DNA of 43,610 nt from an uncultured Lachnospiraceae bacterium (GCA_947627645.1 CANQWV010000007.1:1-43610), one strand, 5' to 3'. Counted from the stretch's first letter, positions 15,843 to 24,211 are shown. The notes: a model not told the origin generated them from the sequence alone. Translations and numbers: made by a program.

Positions 15843-17453
15843 TCATTCGCGCTCCCACTTGTCGCACAGCTCGTGGATCTGCCGCGCGAATTTGTCCAGA
15901 TCGGCGTTCGCTCCGCCCTCGTTCTTGCGGATCACGCCGAGCAGGCGCTGCCCGGCCGCCAGCAGTCTCGCAAAGGTCTTCGTCACCTTGGCCGCGGCTT
16001 CCGTCTTCTGCGCCTTCTTGATGCGGATCGGCTCAGCCTGCACGATGAACTTTCCTGTGGCAAGGTCGAACTCGGTCCCCGAGTACGGCGCGTAGGCGTC
16101 CAGCCTCCGCTCGTTGCGCAGCCGGTCCGTGAACAGGTCGCAGACCGTGTCCTCGCCGTGCACGACGAACACCTTCGACGGCTTCTCCTTAAAGGAAGAG
16201 ATCCAGCGCATCAGCCCCTCGTTGTCGGCGTGTCCGCTGATACCGGGCAGCATGAGCACCTCCGCCTTCACCTCGATCTCCTCGCCGAAGAGCTTGACGT
16301 TCGTCGCACCGTCCAGAAGCGCGCGGCCCAGCGTCCCGACCGCCTGATAGCCCACGAAAAGAATCGTCGACTCCGGACGCCAGAGGTTGTGCTTCAGATG
16401 ATGCTTGATGCGGCCCGCGTCGCACATACCGCTCGCAGACAGAATCACCTTCGGCCTCATGTCCTCGTTGATCCGTTTCGAATCGTCGCTCGTGATCGAC
16501 GTCTTCAGCCCGGTGAACCCAATCGGGTTAATCCCCTGTTGCAGAAGCTCCCTCGCCTCCTCGTCGAAGTCGCTCCACATATGCTCACGGAAAATATTCG
16601 TCGCCTCGTTCGCGAGCGGGCTGTCCACCCACACCTCAAAATCGTCGTGCCCGCTCACCAGCTTTTCCTGCTTGATGTGGCGGATAAAATACAGCATCTC
16701 CTGCGTACGGCCCACCGCAAACGACGGCACGACCACATTGCCGCCGCGGTCGAACGTGCGCTGGATCACCTCCGCGAGCGCCGCCGCGTAGTCCACCGGG
16801 GCGTCGTGCCCGCGGTCGCCGTAGGTTGACTCCATCACGACATAGTCCGCGCTCTCCGGATACTGCGGGTCGCAGATCAGAGGCTGATGGGAATTTCCGA
16901 TATCGCCGGAAAACACGAGCTTCTTCTCAACGCCGTTCTCCCGGATCCATACCTCGATCGAGGAGGAGCCGAGCAGATGTCCCGCGTCGATAAAACGCAC
17001 GCGGATGCCCTCCGCAACCATAAACTCCTTCCCATACTCGCAGCGCACAAAGCACGAGAGCACGCCGACCGCATCGTCCATATCGTACAGCGGCTCCACA
17101 GGCTCGCGGCCCGCACGCTTCCCCTTGCGGTTCTTCCACTCTGCCTCAAACATCTGGATGTGCGCGCTGTCACGCAGCATGATCTCGCACAGATCCGCGG
17201 TACCGGTCGTCGCAAACACCTGCCCGCCAAATCCATTCTTGTAGAGAAGCGGAAGCTTCCCCGAATGATCCATGTGCGCGTGCGTCAGCAGCACCATATC
17301 TACATCCGCAGGCTTGACCGGAAGCTCCACATTCTCATAGGTATCCGGCCCCTGCTCCATCCCGCAATCGATCAGAATCCTCTTTCCCACGGCCTCCAGC
17401 AGAAAACAGCTGCCCGTGACCTCGTGTGTCGCCCCCAGGAACGTAAGTTTCAT
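15843..17453 (-). CDS. Beta-CASP metallo-beta-lactamase, RNA-specificity type
   Basis: 536 residues from the ATG 17451-17453 (AAAGGGG eight nt upstream; the frame could open at a GTG three codons earlier). It has motif 2 LLTHAHMDHSG (His58, His60, Asp62, His63), later metal ligands in FIDAGHLLGSSSIEV and FSGDIG, then a beta-CASP insert (NVVVPSFAVGRTQEML) and PGISGHADNEGLMRW with the RMMBL motif near the C-terminus (KVFVVHGE). This is the CPSF73/YSH1-like branch of RNA-processing nucleases, not RNase J, which is longer and has a distinct tail. Likely a cytoplasmic ribonuclease; substrate unknown. Linked to the transglutaminase-like gene. Confidence 0.9.
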   Translation of the reverse strand: MKLTFLGATHEVTGSCFLLEAVGKRILIDCGMEQGPDTYENVELPVKPADVDMVLLTHAHMDHSGKLPLLYKNGFGGQVFATTGTADLCEIMLRDSAHIQMFEAEWKNRKGKRAGREPVEPLYDMDDAVGVLSCFVRCEYGKEFMVAEGIRVRFIDAGHLLGSSSIEVWIRENGVEKKLVFSGDIGNSHQPLICDPQYPESADYVVMESTYGDRGHDAPVDYAAALAEVIQRTFDRGGNVVVPSFAVGRTQEMLYFIRHIKQEKLVSGHDDFEVWVDSPLANEATNIFREHMWSDFDEEARELLQQGINPIGFTGLKTSITSDDSKRINEDMRPKVILSASGMCDAGRIKHHLKHNLWRPESTILFVGYQAVGTLGRALLDGATNVKLFGEEIEVKAEVLMLPGISGHADNEGLMRWISSFKEKPSKVFVVHGEDTVCDLFTDRLRNERRLDAYAPYSGTEFDLATGKFIVQAEPIRIKKAQKTEAAAKVTKTFARLLAAGQRLLGVIRKNEGGANADLDKFARQIHELCDKWERE

Positions 17454-17511
17454 TGTCTGCACCCCTTTCCGTCATGCATCAGACTTATGCATTGCTCTTT
17501 TTCTCTGTTCT

Positions 17512-17540
17512 ATTCTATTTTCTGGCGTATCATCATCCAA
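17512..17540 (-). promoter_or_regulatory. Possible promoter of the beta-CASP/transglutaminase operon
   Basis: Minus-strand TTGGAT, 17-nt spacer, TAGAAT, about 60 nt before the ATG at 17453. The -35 is a weak match. The rest of the 420-nt gap up to 17874 holds a terminator (17754-17810) and a second partial copy of its CCGCAGGCTG arm near 17690. Confidence 0.4.
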
Positions 17541-17753
17541 TTTACAACTATATTCTACCACCTTATGCGCGATTGCACCACACAAAATGTGAAAAACCCG
17601 GAGACCCGGAGACAGCTACAGGCCGGAAAACAGCGGAAGGCATACGGAAGGCTCAGCCAGCGAAGAACAGGAGTCCATAGAAAAAACCGCAGGCTGATGA
17701 GACTGAAAATATACAGATTTGGCTGTCGTCCCGAAAAAAAAAGAAGCTCATGG

Positions 17754-17810
17754 AAAAAGCCGCAGGCTGCGAAAACAGTAAAGCTTTTGTCTTCACATAC
17801 TGCGGCTTTT
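17754..17810 (-). terminator. Terminator of the unrecognised 17875-18936 gene
   Basis: AAAAGCCGCAG (17755-17765) pairs with CTGCGGCTTTT (17800-17810). On the minus strand the second arm runs into CTTTTTCC. The A/T-flanked arms could also work weakly in the other direction. Confidence 0.75.
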
Positions 17811-17874
17811 CCTTGCATGAAAAGTCAATATTATCGTTTTTCCGGTCACAGCAAGCGGCTGTGCGAACGATGCG

Positions 17875-18936
17875 TCACTGCGCGTACTTCAGAAGCCCGG
17901 AGCAGCAGATCCCTTCGCCCTCCTGCAGAACGATCGACCGCTGGCGCCATCCACCCCTGCCAAGCTCCGCAATCGCTTCATCGTCCAGCTCCTCCGTACC
18001 GATGAAATAGCGCCGGAACCCTTTCTCCTGTTCGTCCGCTTCCTCTGCAAAAAGCTCCTTCACCGCCGCGATCTGCGCGGAAACTCCTGCAGCCGGAACC
18101 GCAAGGGTACTGCCAGAGGAAGCGCCCGCTGCCAAAGCCGCCGAGGCACTGCCAGAGGATGCACCCGCTGCCAAAGCCGCCGAGGCCGAACCATCCGCAT
18201 CGCCGGAAGTCCTCCCGGGCGCAAAGCCGAAGAAGCGGATCTCTCCGATATTCTCCCGCGCCTCGCTCAAAAGCTCCCGGCAGGAAGCCTCGTCCTCGCC
18301 GCCGCCGAAGAGCAGCGTCCCTGTCCGGGACATCGCCTGCCCGCCCTTCTCGCGGTATTTGCACACGTCATAATCCTGGTACAGCGCGCACCCCAGCGCA
18401 CAGCCATAACCGTCCGGGGAAAGCTCTTTCCGGCACAACGCCTCTGCCCTCAGTTCCTTGATGCTCATCACACAGTCCTCAAGTCCGCTCTCCTGCACAT
18501 CCGCAGAAAGCCCGTAGGCCACGGCGACCGTTCCGCCCGCAAAGGCCCTCACCAAGAAATGCCAGTCGCCCAATTCCGTCTGGTAGCTTCCTCCCTCGAG
18601 CCTCACTGTCTTCCCGGCCGCAGGCAGCTCCTGGCCGCGGAAATCCGCCGACGCCACGTCAGCGCTCACAATCAGCGTGTCGACCTCTGTGTTCTCAAGC
18701 AGTCCGGCCAGGACGCCCAGCGTCTCCGCATCCGTGCTTCCAAGCACCACGAGATCCAGGCGCCTCGGAAACAAAAAAAGCCTGCAATCAGACTCCGTCT
18801 GACCCACATGCTCTTTCTCTTTTCTCAGATACAGAAATGTATAAGCCGTCCCTTTTGCTGCGTCCTGCAATTCCCCAAAGTGCAAAAAGCATTGTCCTGT
18901 TTCCCCATACAAAAAGCGAAAATACTTCATTTTCAT
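17875..18936 (-). CDS. Unrecognised protein with 13-residue Ser/Ala/Gly repeats
   Basis: 353 residues; I do not recognise a family. There is no signal peptide or membrane segment. Residues 50-145 (DLVVLGSTDAETLGVLAGLL, then alternating strands) and LLFGGGEDEASCREL (208-222) have the rhythm of a degenerate metallo-beta-lactamase-like or other alpha/beta fold, but there is no HxHxDH, so this is only an impression. It is Cys-rich in the middle (five Cys between 155 and 192). A low-complexity linker with 13-residue repeats (249-284) splits the C-terminal part. AAGGGGTG precedes the ATG. It appears monocistronic, with an inverted repeat just upstream. Confidence 0.6.
   Translation of the reverse strand: MKMKYFRFLYGETGQCFLHFGELQDAAKGTAYTFLYLRKEKEHVGQTESDCRLFLFPRRLDLVVLGSTDAETLGVLAGLLENTEVDTLIVSADVASADFRGQELPAAGKTVRLEGGSYQTELGDWHFLVRAFAGGTVAVAYGLSADVQESGLEDCVMSIKELRAEALCRKELSPDGYGCALGCALYQDYDVCKYREKGGQAMSRTGTLLFGGGEDEASCRELLSEARENIGEIRFFGFAPGRTSGDADGSASAALAAGASSGSASAALAAGASSGSTLAVPAAGVSAQIAAVKELFAEEADEQEKGFRRYFIGTEELDDEAIAELGRGGWRQRSIVLQEGEGICCSGLLKYAQ
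18085..18192 (-). repeat. 39-bp tandem repeat (13 residues) inside the unrecognised gene
   Basis: GSASAALAAGASS occurs twice in a row, followed by a partial third copy GSTLAVPAAG. The 39-bp units are nearly identical at DNA level, so this is a recent in-frame duplication. Confidence 0.9.
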
Positions 18937-18969
18937 AATGTGTCACCCCTTATTACCCAGGAGATGCCA

Positions 18970-18998
18970 CATAGCGGAAACCTCCCATTTCCGCTATG
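18970..18998. promoter_or_regulatory. Perfect 11-bp inverted repeat upstream of the unrecognised gene
   Basis: CATAGCGGAAA (18970-18980) and TTTCCGCTATG (18988-18998) with a 7-nt loop, about 35 nt upstream of the ATG at 18936. Neither strand has a T-run after it, so an operator or mRNA-leader hairpin is more likely than a terminator. A looser TTGTT/AACAA pair follows at about 19003-19021. Confidence 0.5.
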
Positions 18999-19139
18999 GC
19001 GTTGTTCCCATAGAAAACAATGGCGTCTCCCTCTTGTTGCTAAGTATGTAGTTGCTCATCATTTCCGCCGCAGTTTCCGACGCGGCGCCCGGCCCGACCA
19101 GATTCCGGCTTATCCCCAACGCAGTATCCGACCGGTTGT

Positions 19140-19211
19140 TCTTGTTGCTTTGTTACCATGTTACTTTGTTGCTTTGCTGATTTGTTGTCTGGGTTCCTTG
19201 TTGCCTTGCCG
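19140..19211. repeat. Nine tandem octamers, consensus CTTTGTTG
   Basis: Consecutive 8-nt units read TCTTGTTG, CTTTGTTA, CCATGTTA, CTTTGTTG, CTTTGCTG, ATTTGTTG, TCTGGGTT, CCTTGTTG, CCTTGCCG. They lie in the 329-nt gap 18937-19265, about 55 nt beyond the stop codon of the DUF6147-like gene. I see no gene in this gap. Confidence 0.8.
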
Positions 19212-19265
19212 ACATACAAGGTTCCTGCCTTACCGGCTCATGGGCTCTCCGCCCATGACCTGTTT

Positions 19266-19742
19266 TCAGCTCACCCAGATGCCGTTGGAATAACTCGTCA
19301 CTGACTCCGTGGTACTGCCGTCAATGACGGTGTGGGCTCCTCGCACACGATAATAGTAGCCGCCGGTAACTGAGTACGTATTGCTATTCGATACAGTATT
19401 CGTATTGTACTTGATCTTTGGCCCCATGATCAGGACATGAACCCAACTCCCGTTCTCCAGGCGCTGCAGATACATTGTCACCTGGATTCTGGCCACCTTG
19501 CGGTATGCCGCGGTCGAACCGCTCAGCGTTACCCGGCGCACTCCGGCAATAGAAATGCCGCCAAGTCCCTGGGCCAACAGGCTCCCCCGCATCTTCGGAT
19601 AGACAACTCCTTCGGCAGAATCATCGTCCGTCAGCAGAGAGCCGTCAACTACCGTGCCAAGCAGCTCATCTGCCGCATATGCCGGGAACGTCGTCAACAC
19701 CAAGCTAAATACCAGCAGCGCAATGCCGATCATTCGTTTCAT
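19266..19742 (-). CDS. Small secreted protein, DUF6147-like
   Basis: 158 residues from the ATG 19740-19742, which has AAAGGAGGG upstream; the frame continues to 19808 without a second ribosome site. A signal peptide MKRMIGIALLVFSLVLTT with cleavage after AYA is clear. The mature part is a small beta-rich domain (SLLTDDDSAEG, RGSLLAQG, GGYYYRVRGAHTVIDG, SNGIWVS) that resembles DUF6147 secreted proteins of Lachnospiraceae. The function is unknown. It follows the DUF4367-like gene by 68 nt on the same strand and may share its transcript. Confidence 0.75.
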   Translation of the reverse strand: MKRMIGIALLVFSLVLTTFPAYAADELLGTVVDGSLLTDDDSAEGVVYPKMRGSLLAQGLGGISIAGVRRVTLSGSTAAYRKVARIQVTMYLQRLENGSWVHVLIMGPKIKYNTNTVSNSNTYSVTGGYYYRVRGAHTVIDGSTTESVTSYSNGIWVS

Positions 19743-19810
19743 TTCTCTCCCTCCTTTCTTTATAGATTTCATTAATATTAACGTTGAATTTTTCATAATG
19801 TGACGCAAAA

Positions 19811-20938
19811 CTACAAAATCATCATATTTTTTATGATTTTTTCCATTTCTTCCAGCGGAAAAGTCCCATTCAAAATATAGCGCCAGCCATTTAGTTTAAA
19901 CTCTGCAACGTATGTTTTTACATCTAAATCCAAATTTACTTCCCACACCTCAACATTTATACCCTCGTTGTTCGTAATTTTCTCTCTCGAAACGGCTTCG
20001 TCATCATAGGTAAAATAGAACGAACTCTCCTTGTCCGCATTAAGCAAGGTTACATAAAATAAAATATCCTGATAAGAATAAAACAAATATGTATACGATT
20101 CACTTACTATCTCATATCCCTCATACTGCATCCCTTTCGGAAGATATAAGAAATCGATCGGCGAAACACCCAGTTGTTCGCTGATTGCATTCATTGCTTC
20201 TATTTCTTCTATGCTTTTACTTCGAACCGTCTCACCATTTCCAACATAATCCGTATCAATTTTAAATCCAACCTCTGCCATGAACCCATCCCACATCCGC
20301 TTCACCAGTCTGCGGTTCGCACCGCTGGTCATGCTGAGCCCGAATACCACCACCAGGCATGCCGCCGCAACGCCCGCAATGCGGAAGACCTTCTTCCTGC
20401 GGCGGCGTTTTTCCGCCCTCTTCTCCCGCTTCCGTGCGATCTCCTTTCCAAGCGCGAGCGCCCTCTGATCCTCCTCCGGCAGCCTCGCATACAGCGCCTC
20501 CAGGTTTTCCGCGGCAGCTTCCTTCTGCGCGGCTTCCGCCCTTCCTTCTCCCGGCGCGGCTTTTGCATCTCTGTCCACGGCAGTATCCGGCGCAGCTTCC
20601 ATATCTCTGTCCGCAATGGTATCCGGTTCAGCTTCCGTATCTCTGTCAGCTTCCGCATCTCCATCCGCGGCGGCATCCGGCGAGCCTTCCTCCGTGCCGT
20701 CCTCCTCCCAGGTGCCACGCTTCTTCAGCTCCCTGACGATCGACTGAAACATATCCTCCGGAGCCTCGACCCCGGCCAGTTCCTGATTCGCATTGATTTT
20801 TTTCTCCAGCTCGTCCGCCTCGCGGATCAGGCTCTCGCGCACATAGCGATCCATCGCCGGATCCTGTATTTCCTCGTCCGTTATTTGAAAAGACATGATC
20901 TTGCTGTCGACTTCTGTCTTCTTGTTTTCTTCTCTCAT
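19811..20938 (-). CDS. DUF4367-type membrane protein, probable partner of an ECF sigma factor
   Basis: 375 residues from the ATG 20936-20938 with GAAGGGACT upstream; the open frame beyond 20938 is only the antisense of murG. A cytoplasmic N-terminal region (1-185) carries an acidic, roughly 12-residue repeat (96-132, ...DRDTEAEPDTIADRD...) and a Lys/Arg cluster KREKRAEKRRRRKK. One membrane segment (184-203, AGVAAACLVVVFGLSM) is followed by an extracellular DUF4367-like domain (about 255-375, PIDFLYLPKGMQYEGYEIV). This layout is that of anti-sigma-like regulators encoded next to ECF sigma factors. The candidate sigma gene (22197-22721) lies upstream on the same strand, with murG inserted between on the other strand. 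Confidence 0.78.
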   Translation of the reverse strand: MREENKKTEVDSKIMSFQITDEEIQDPAMDRYVRESLIREADELEKKINANQELAGVEAPEDMFQSIVRELKKRGTWEEDGTEEGSPDAAADGDAEADRDTEAEPDTIADRDMEAAPDTAVDRDAKAAPGEGRAEAAQKEAAAENLEALYARLPEEDQRALALGKEIARKREKRAEKRRRRKKVFRIAGVAAACLVVVFGLSMTSGANRRLVKRMWDGFMAEVGFKIDTDYVGNGETVRSKSIEEIEAMNAISEQLGVSPIDFLYLPKGMQYEGYEIVSESYTYLFYSYQDILFYVTLLNADKESSFYFTYDDEAVSREKITNNEGINVEVWEVNLDLDVKTYVAEFKLNGWRYILNGTFPLEEMEKIIKNMMIL

Positions 20939-20955
20939 CGCGTTTAAGTCCCTTC

Positions 20956-20983
20956 TTGACTTTTTGCTGATAAACGGTAAACT
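20956..20983 (+). promoter_or_regulatory. Promoter of murG
   Basis: TTGACT, 16-nt spacer, TAAACT, with about 70 nt to the ATG at 21056. It overlaps the upstream region of the divergent DUF4367-like gene. Confidence 0.6.
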
Positions 20984-21055
20984 ATAAACAAAATCGCTGC
21001 TGGGCACGACGTGAACAATACGTCTGCCAAATTTATGGATCCGGAGGCTTATTGT

Positions 21056-22120
21056 ATGAAGCGAATCATCCTCACGGGCGGCGGCACTGCCGGCCACGTC
21101 ACTCCGAATATTGCCCTGATCCCGCGCCTGCGGGAGCTTGGCTACGAAATCCAGTACATCGGCTCTTATGATGGCATCGAGAAAAAGCTGATTGAAGAAC
21201 TCGGCATTCCCTATCACGGGATTGCCTCGGGAAAGCTGCGCAGATATTTCGATCTCAAAAATTTCACGGATCCCTTCCGCGTCGCGAAAGGATTCCTGCA
21301 GGCAAAAAAGCTTCTGAAACAGCTGAAACCCGACCTTGTGTTTTCCAAGGGCGGCTTTGTGACCGTCCCCGTGGTGCAGGCCGCCAAGGGGCTGCATATC
21401 CCCGTCGTCATCCATGAATCCGACATGACGCCGGGTCTGGCGAACCGTCTCGCGCTCCCTGCCGCGACAAAGGTGTGCTGCAACTTTCCGGAGACCATCG
21501 CCTCGCTCCCCAAGGGCAAGGCAGTCCTGACCGGCTGTCCAATCCGGGAGGAGCTCCGCCACGGCAACCGGCTCGCCGGGCTGAAATTCTGCGGCTTCAC
21601 CTCTGACAAACCAGTGCTGCTCGTCATCGGCGGAAGCCTCGGCTCCGTTGCGGTCAACCGTGCGATTCGCGGAATCCTGCCCCGGCTTCTGGAACGCTTC
21701 CAGGTCATCCACCTCTGCGGAAAGGGCAATCTCGATGAATCTCTTGCAGGCACTGCGGGATATGTACAATACGAATATATAAAACAGGAGCTCGCGGACT
21801 TGTTCACCCTCGCCGACATCGTGGTGTCGAGAGCCGGAGCCAATGCCATCTGCGAACTGTTGGAACTGCGCAAGCCAAATCTTCTGATCCCGCTGTCCGC
21901 CTCCGCCAGCCGCGGCGACCAGATACTCAACGCAAAGTCTTTCCAGAAGCAGGGCTTTAGCGTCATGCTCGAAGAGGAACAGATCAGCCCGGAGCTTCTC
22001 CTGAACAAAATTATGGAATTATATGAAAATCGCCAGCGCTACATCAACGCAATGGAAAAAAGCAGCGCCAGCGATGCGGTTGCCGCGATCACTTCCCTGT
22101 TCGAGGAGATCGTCGGCTGA
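21056..22120 (+). CDS. murG: Undecaprenyldiphospho-muramoylpentapeptide N-acetylglucosaminyltransferase
   Basis: 354 residues from the ATG at 21056 (GGAGG eight nt upstream); a GTG at 21011 is in frame but has no ribosome site. GT28-fold enzyme that adds GlcNAc to lipid I to give lipid II at the inner face of the membrane. Marks: [12 protein letters not shown] at the N-terminus, [36 protein letters not shown], and the donor-site region [24 protein letters not shown]. It is away from other mur/fts genes and sits between a sigma factor and its likely partner on the other strand, so it may be a second, conditionally used copy (inference). Confidence 0.93.
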   Translation: MKRIILTGGGTAGHVTPNIALIPRLRELGYEIQYIGSYDGIEKKLIEELGIPYHGIASGKLRRYFDLKNFTDPFRVAKGFLQAKKLLKQLKPDLVFSKGGFVTVPVVQAAKGLHIPVVIHESDMTPGLANRLALPAATKVCCNFPETIASLPKGKAVLTGCPIREELRHGNRLAGLKFCGFTSDKPVLLVIGGSLGSVAVNRAIRGILPRLLERFQVIHLCGKGNLDESLAGTAGYVQYEYIKQELADLFTLADIVVSRAGANAICELLELRKPNLLIPLSASASRGDQILNAKSFQKQGFSVMLEEEQISPELLLNKIMELYENRQRYINAMEKSSASDAVAAITSLFEEIVG

Positions 22121-22196
22121 ATCGTTTGCGGATAAGTCTCCTTACTTCGCAGAACGTGCATTCTGAGAAGAAAGGGGACGTGTCCGCGCAAAGCGG

Positions 22197-22721
22197 CTAC
22201 CTCTTCTGGTAGTCGTCTCCAAACTTTTCTCTTACATACATTCGTGCACGGTAGAGCCTTGCGCGAAGGACCGTCTCAGAGACGCACAGCCTTTTTGCCA
22301 TCTCGGTATAGCTCAGACCCTCCACGCAGTTCAGAAACAGCACCTCGAACCACTGCCGGTTCACCTTCTTCACCTCGCGGAGCACCTTTCCCATCAGATC
22401 CAGGCTGTCGAGCCGCACTTCCGCCGGTTCCACGCCACCGTCAATCGCAATGCTGCCGATTTCTGATTCCCCGGCGTTCGCGACAAATTCCTTTTCCCTG
22501 GATACTCTACGATAGTAATCGACGATCGCATTCTTCGTGCACCTGATCAGCCACGCCTTCACCAGATCCTCCGAAACGTCGTCCATGCTCTGGTAAAATG
22601 CGATAAATACGTGCTGGCATATCTCCTGCGCATCCTCATAATTTCCGATCCTGTCCATCGCGATCCGAAGAACCAGGTTACTGTATTTCAGATAATACTT
22701 TTCAAATATTTGATTTTTCAT
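22197..22721 (-). CDS. ECF-type RNA polymerase sigma factor
   Basis: 174 residues. Region 2 is seen in LRIAMDRIGNYEDAQEICQHVFIAFYQ and VKAWLIRCTKNAIVDYYRR, region 4 in LNCVEGLSYTEMAKRLCVSETVLRARLYRARMYVRE (helix-turn-helix). No region 1 or 3, as in ECF/sigma-24 proteins. Such factors are usually held by a membrane-bound partner; the DUF4367-like protein at 19811-20938 is the nearest candidate. It converges with murG across a 76-nt gap that has only a weak CAGAA/TTCTG hairpin. Confidence 0.9.
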   Translation of the reverse strand: MKNQIFEKYYLKYSNLVLRIAMDRIGNYEDAQEICQHVFIAFYQSMDDVSEDLVKAWLIRCTKNAIVDYYRRVSREKEFVANAGESEIGSIAIDGGVEPAEVRLDSLDLMGKVLREVKKVNRQWFEVLFLNCVEGLSYTEMAKRLCVSETVLRARLYRARMYVREKFGDDYQKR

Positions 22722-22766
22722 GCTTCTATTATCCTATAGATTTCTCTTTTGTAATTTCTCTCTGCG

Positions 22767-23168
22767 CTAAAATAAACTAAGGATTTTTTCTTTGTCCGCA
22801 TCCGTCAGCGTTCCCGGCTTCCACTTCACATTGACGGTATCCCCCGCATAGCGCGGGATCAGGTGCATATGGAAATGAAAAACGGTCTGCCCGGCGATCT
22901 CTCCGTTGTTCTGAACGAGGTTGAATCCGTCCGCGTTCAGCCCGTCTTTGAGCTTCTGTCCGATCTGCTTCGCCAGAACAAGCGCCTTGCCCGCCGTCTC
23001 GTCCGGCAGCTCAAACAGATTCGCCGCATGCGCTTTGGGGAGGATCAGCGCATGTCCCAGGGCTGCTGGATTCAGATCGAGAATCACCCGGAACGTCTCG
23101 TCCTCATACAAGGTCGCAGATGGAATTTCACCGTTTGCAATCTTGCAGAAAATACAGTTATCCGCCAT
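22767..23168 (-). CDS. HIT-family nucleotide hydrolase (Hint/PKCI-like)
   Basis: 133 residues from the ATG 23166-23168, with AAAGGAGGAG upstream. The histidine triad HFHMHLIPR (His98, His100, His102) and the N-terminal CIFCKIANGEIPS, with the zinc Cys pair and later His, are typical of bacterial HIT proteins of the Hint branch, which hydrolyse purine nucleoside phosphoramidates and related AMP conjugates. The length is standard. It is 45 nt upstream of the sigma factor gene on the same strand and may be co-transcribed; no functional link is evident. Confidence 0.93.
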   Translation of the reverse strand: MADNCIFCKIANGEIPSATLYEDETFRVILDLNPAALGHALILPKAHAANLFELPDETAGKALVLAKQIGQKLKDGLNADGFNLVQNNGEIAGQTVFHFHMHLIPRYAGDTVNVKWKPGTLTDADKEKILSLF

Positions 23169-23259
23169 CTTCTTCTCCTCCTTTCTCCTCATAATTGAGC
23201 AACTCACCTACTTATCTGCTATTCTAAAAATTTTGTCGAAAAATGTCAACTGATTCTCG

Positions 23260-23288
23260 TTGATTTTTGCCCTCCGGAATGCTACACT
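23260..23288 (+). promoter_or_regulatory. Promoter of the orphan histidine kinase
   Basis: TTGATT, 17-nt spacer, TACACT, about 50 nt before the ATG at 23338, in the 169-nt divergent gap with the HIT gene. Confidence 0.6.
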
Positions 23289-23337
23289 TTGTATCATTTC
23301 CAGATGAAAACATTTCATTTAAACAGGGGGTTTGCAT

Positions 23338-24174
23338 ATGCAAAAGGATGAGTATATTTCCAGGTTTTCTCATGAGCTGCGGAATCCGCTGACCCTGATC
23401 AGCAGCTCCCTCCAGCTTCTCGAAAAAGAGTGCCCTGCGGTCCGTGAGTCGACGCTCTGGGAGCAGATCCGCAAGGATATGGCCGATGTGATCGAGCTTC
23501 TCAGGGAGATGTCCGCCCCGTTCGGAAAGCTGCAGACGTCGTCTGTGAACGCCGCAGAGTTTCTGTCTGAGCTTTGTGCATCCTTTGCGCCCTCGATGGA
23601 GCTGCGCGGAATCCGTTTTGCCGCAGAGCTGCCGGACACGCTCTCCGGCATCATCCTGAACGCGGATCGGCAGAAGCTCAGGCAGGCGCTCACCAACCTG
23701 CTGCTCAATGCGGCCGACGCGGTCTGCGAGTCTTTCGCCGCGGGAACCTTACAGCCTATGCCTTTGGCCTCTTCGTCCCCGGAAGCAGCGGCCTCGGCCG
23801 CGATATCTTCCAAAGATGGACATTCTGCTTTCGGAACAGTCACGCTATCCGCCGCCATAGACGGCGCAGACTTATGCATCCACGTCCGCGACAACGGCCC
23901 CGGTATCCCAGAGGAATATCTCGCAGACCTGTTCGAGCCATTCGTGACCCACAAGAAAAACGGCACCGGACAGGGGCTGAGCGTCGCAAAGGCGGTCGCC
24001 GAGCGGCACGGAGGCAGCCTCTTTGTCGACACAAAGCACAGCTGCTCCTCCTCCGGCGGCAGCCTGGACGCTTCCGCGTCATACACGGACTTTTGTCTGG
24101 CAATCCCTCTGCGCCATACAGCGGATTGTCCTGCCGGAAAGGATTTCGCAGGCAAGGAATCTGCCAAGAAGTGA
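23338..24174 (+). CDS. Orphan soluble sensor histidine kinase
   Basis: 278 residues from the ATG at 23338 (CAGGGGG upstream). It starts almost directly at the HisKA dimer helix: FSHELRNPLTLISSSLQLLE holds the phospho-accepting His near residue 12. The HATPase part has NLLLNAADAV, DNGPGIP, FEPFVTHKKNGTGQGL and a GGSLFVD tail. There is no membrane segment, PAS, HAMP or receiver domain, and an Ala/Ser-rich stretch (about 145-165) interrupts the ATPase domain between the N and G1 boxes. No response regulator is adjacent. It resembles the kinase core of NtrB/KinA-like proteins; the input must come from another protein or from the cytoplasm (inference). Confidence 0.9.
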   Translation: MQKDEYISRFSHELRNPLTLISSSLQLLEKECPAVRESTLWEQIRKDMADVIELLREMSAPFGKLQTSSVNAAEFLSELCASFAPSMELRGIRFAAELPDTLSGIILNADRQKLRQALTNLLLNAADAVCESFAAGTLQPMPLASSSPEAAASAAISSKDGHSAFGTVTLSAAIDGADLCIHVRDNGPGIPEEYLADLFEPFVTHKKNGTGQGLSVAKAVAERHGGSLFVDTKHSCSSSGGSLDASASYTDFCLAIPLRHTADCPAGKDFAGKESAKK

Positions 24175-24211
24175 ATCCCGGCCTAAGGCCCGCAATGCGC
24201 CGCCGCTGGCC

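Noticed and set aside
15843-17453. Ribonuclease J
   Set aside because: The N-terminal GATHEVTGSCFLLE and the short C-terminus match the CPSF73/YSH1-like branch; RNase J has a different start and a longer C-terminal domain.
17555-17818. 87-codon minus-strand frame after the unrecognised gene
   Set aside because: It starts inside the terminator hairpin and has no ribosome site or family likeness.
19140-19211. CRISPR-like array
   Set aside because: The 8-nt units are directly adjacent with no spacers, and there are no cas genes.
20939-21769. N-terminal extension of the DUF4367-like protein
   Set aside because: The extra 277 codons are the antisense of murG. The ATG at 20936-20938 has a ribosome site and begins the family-like part.
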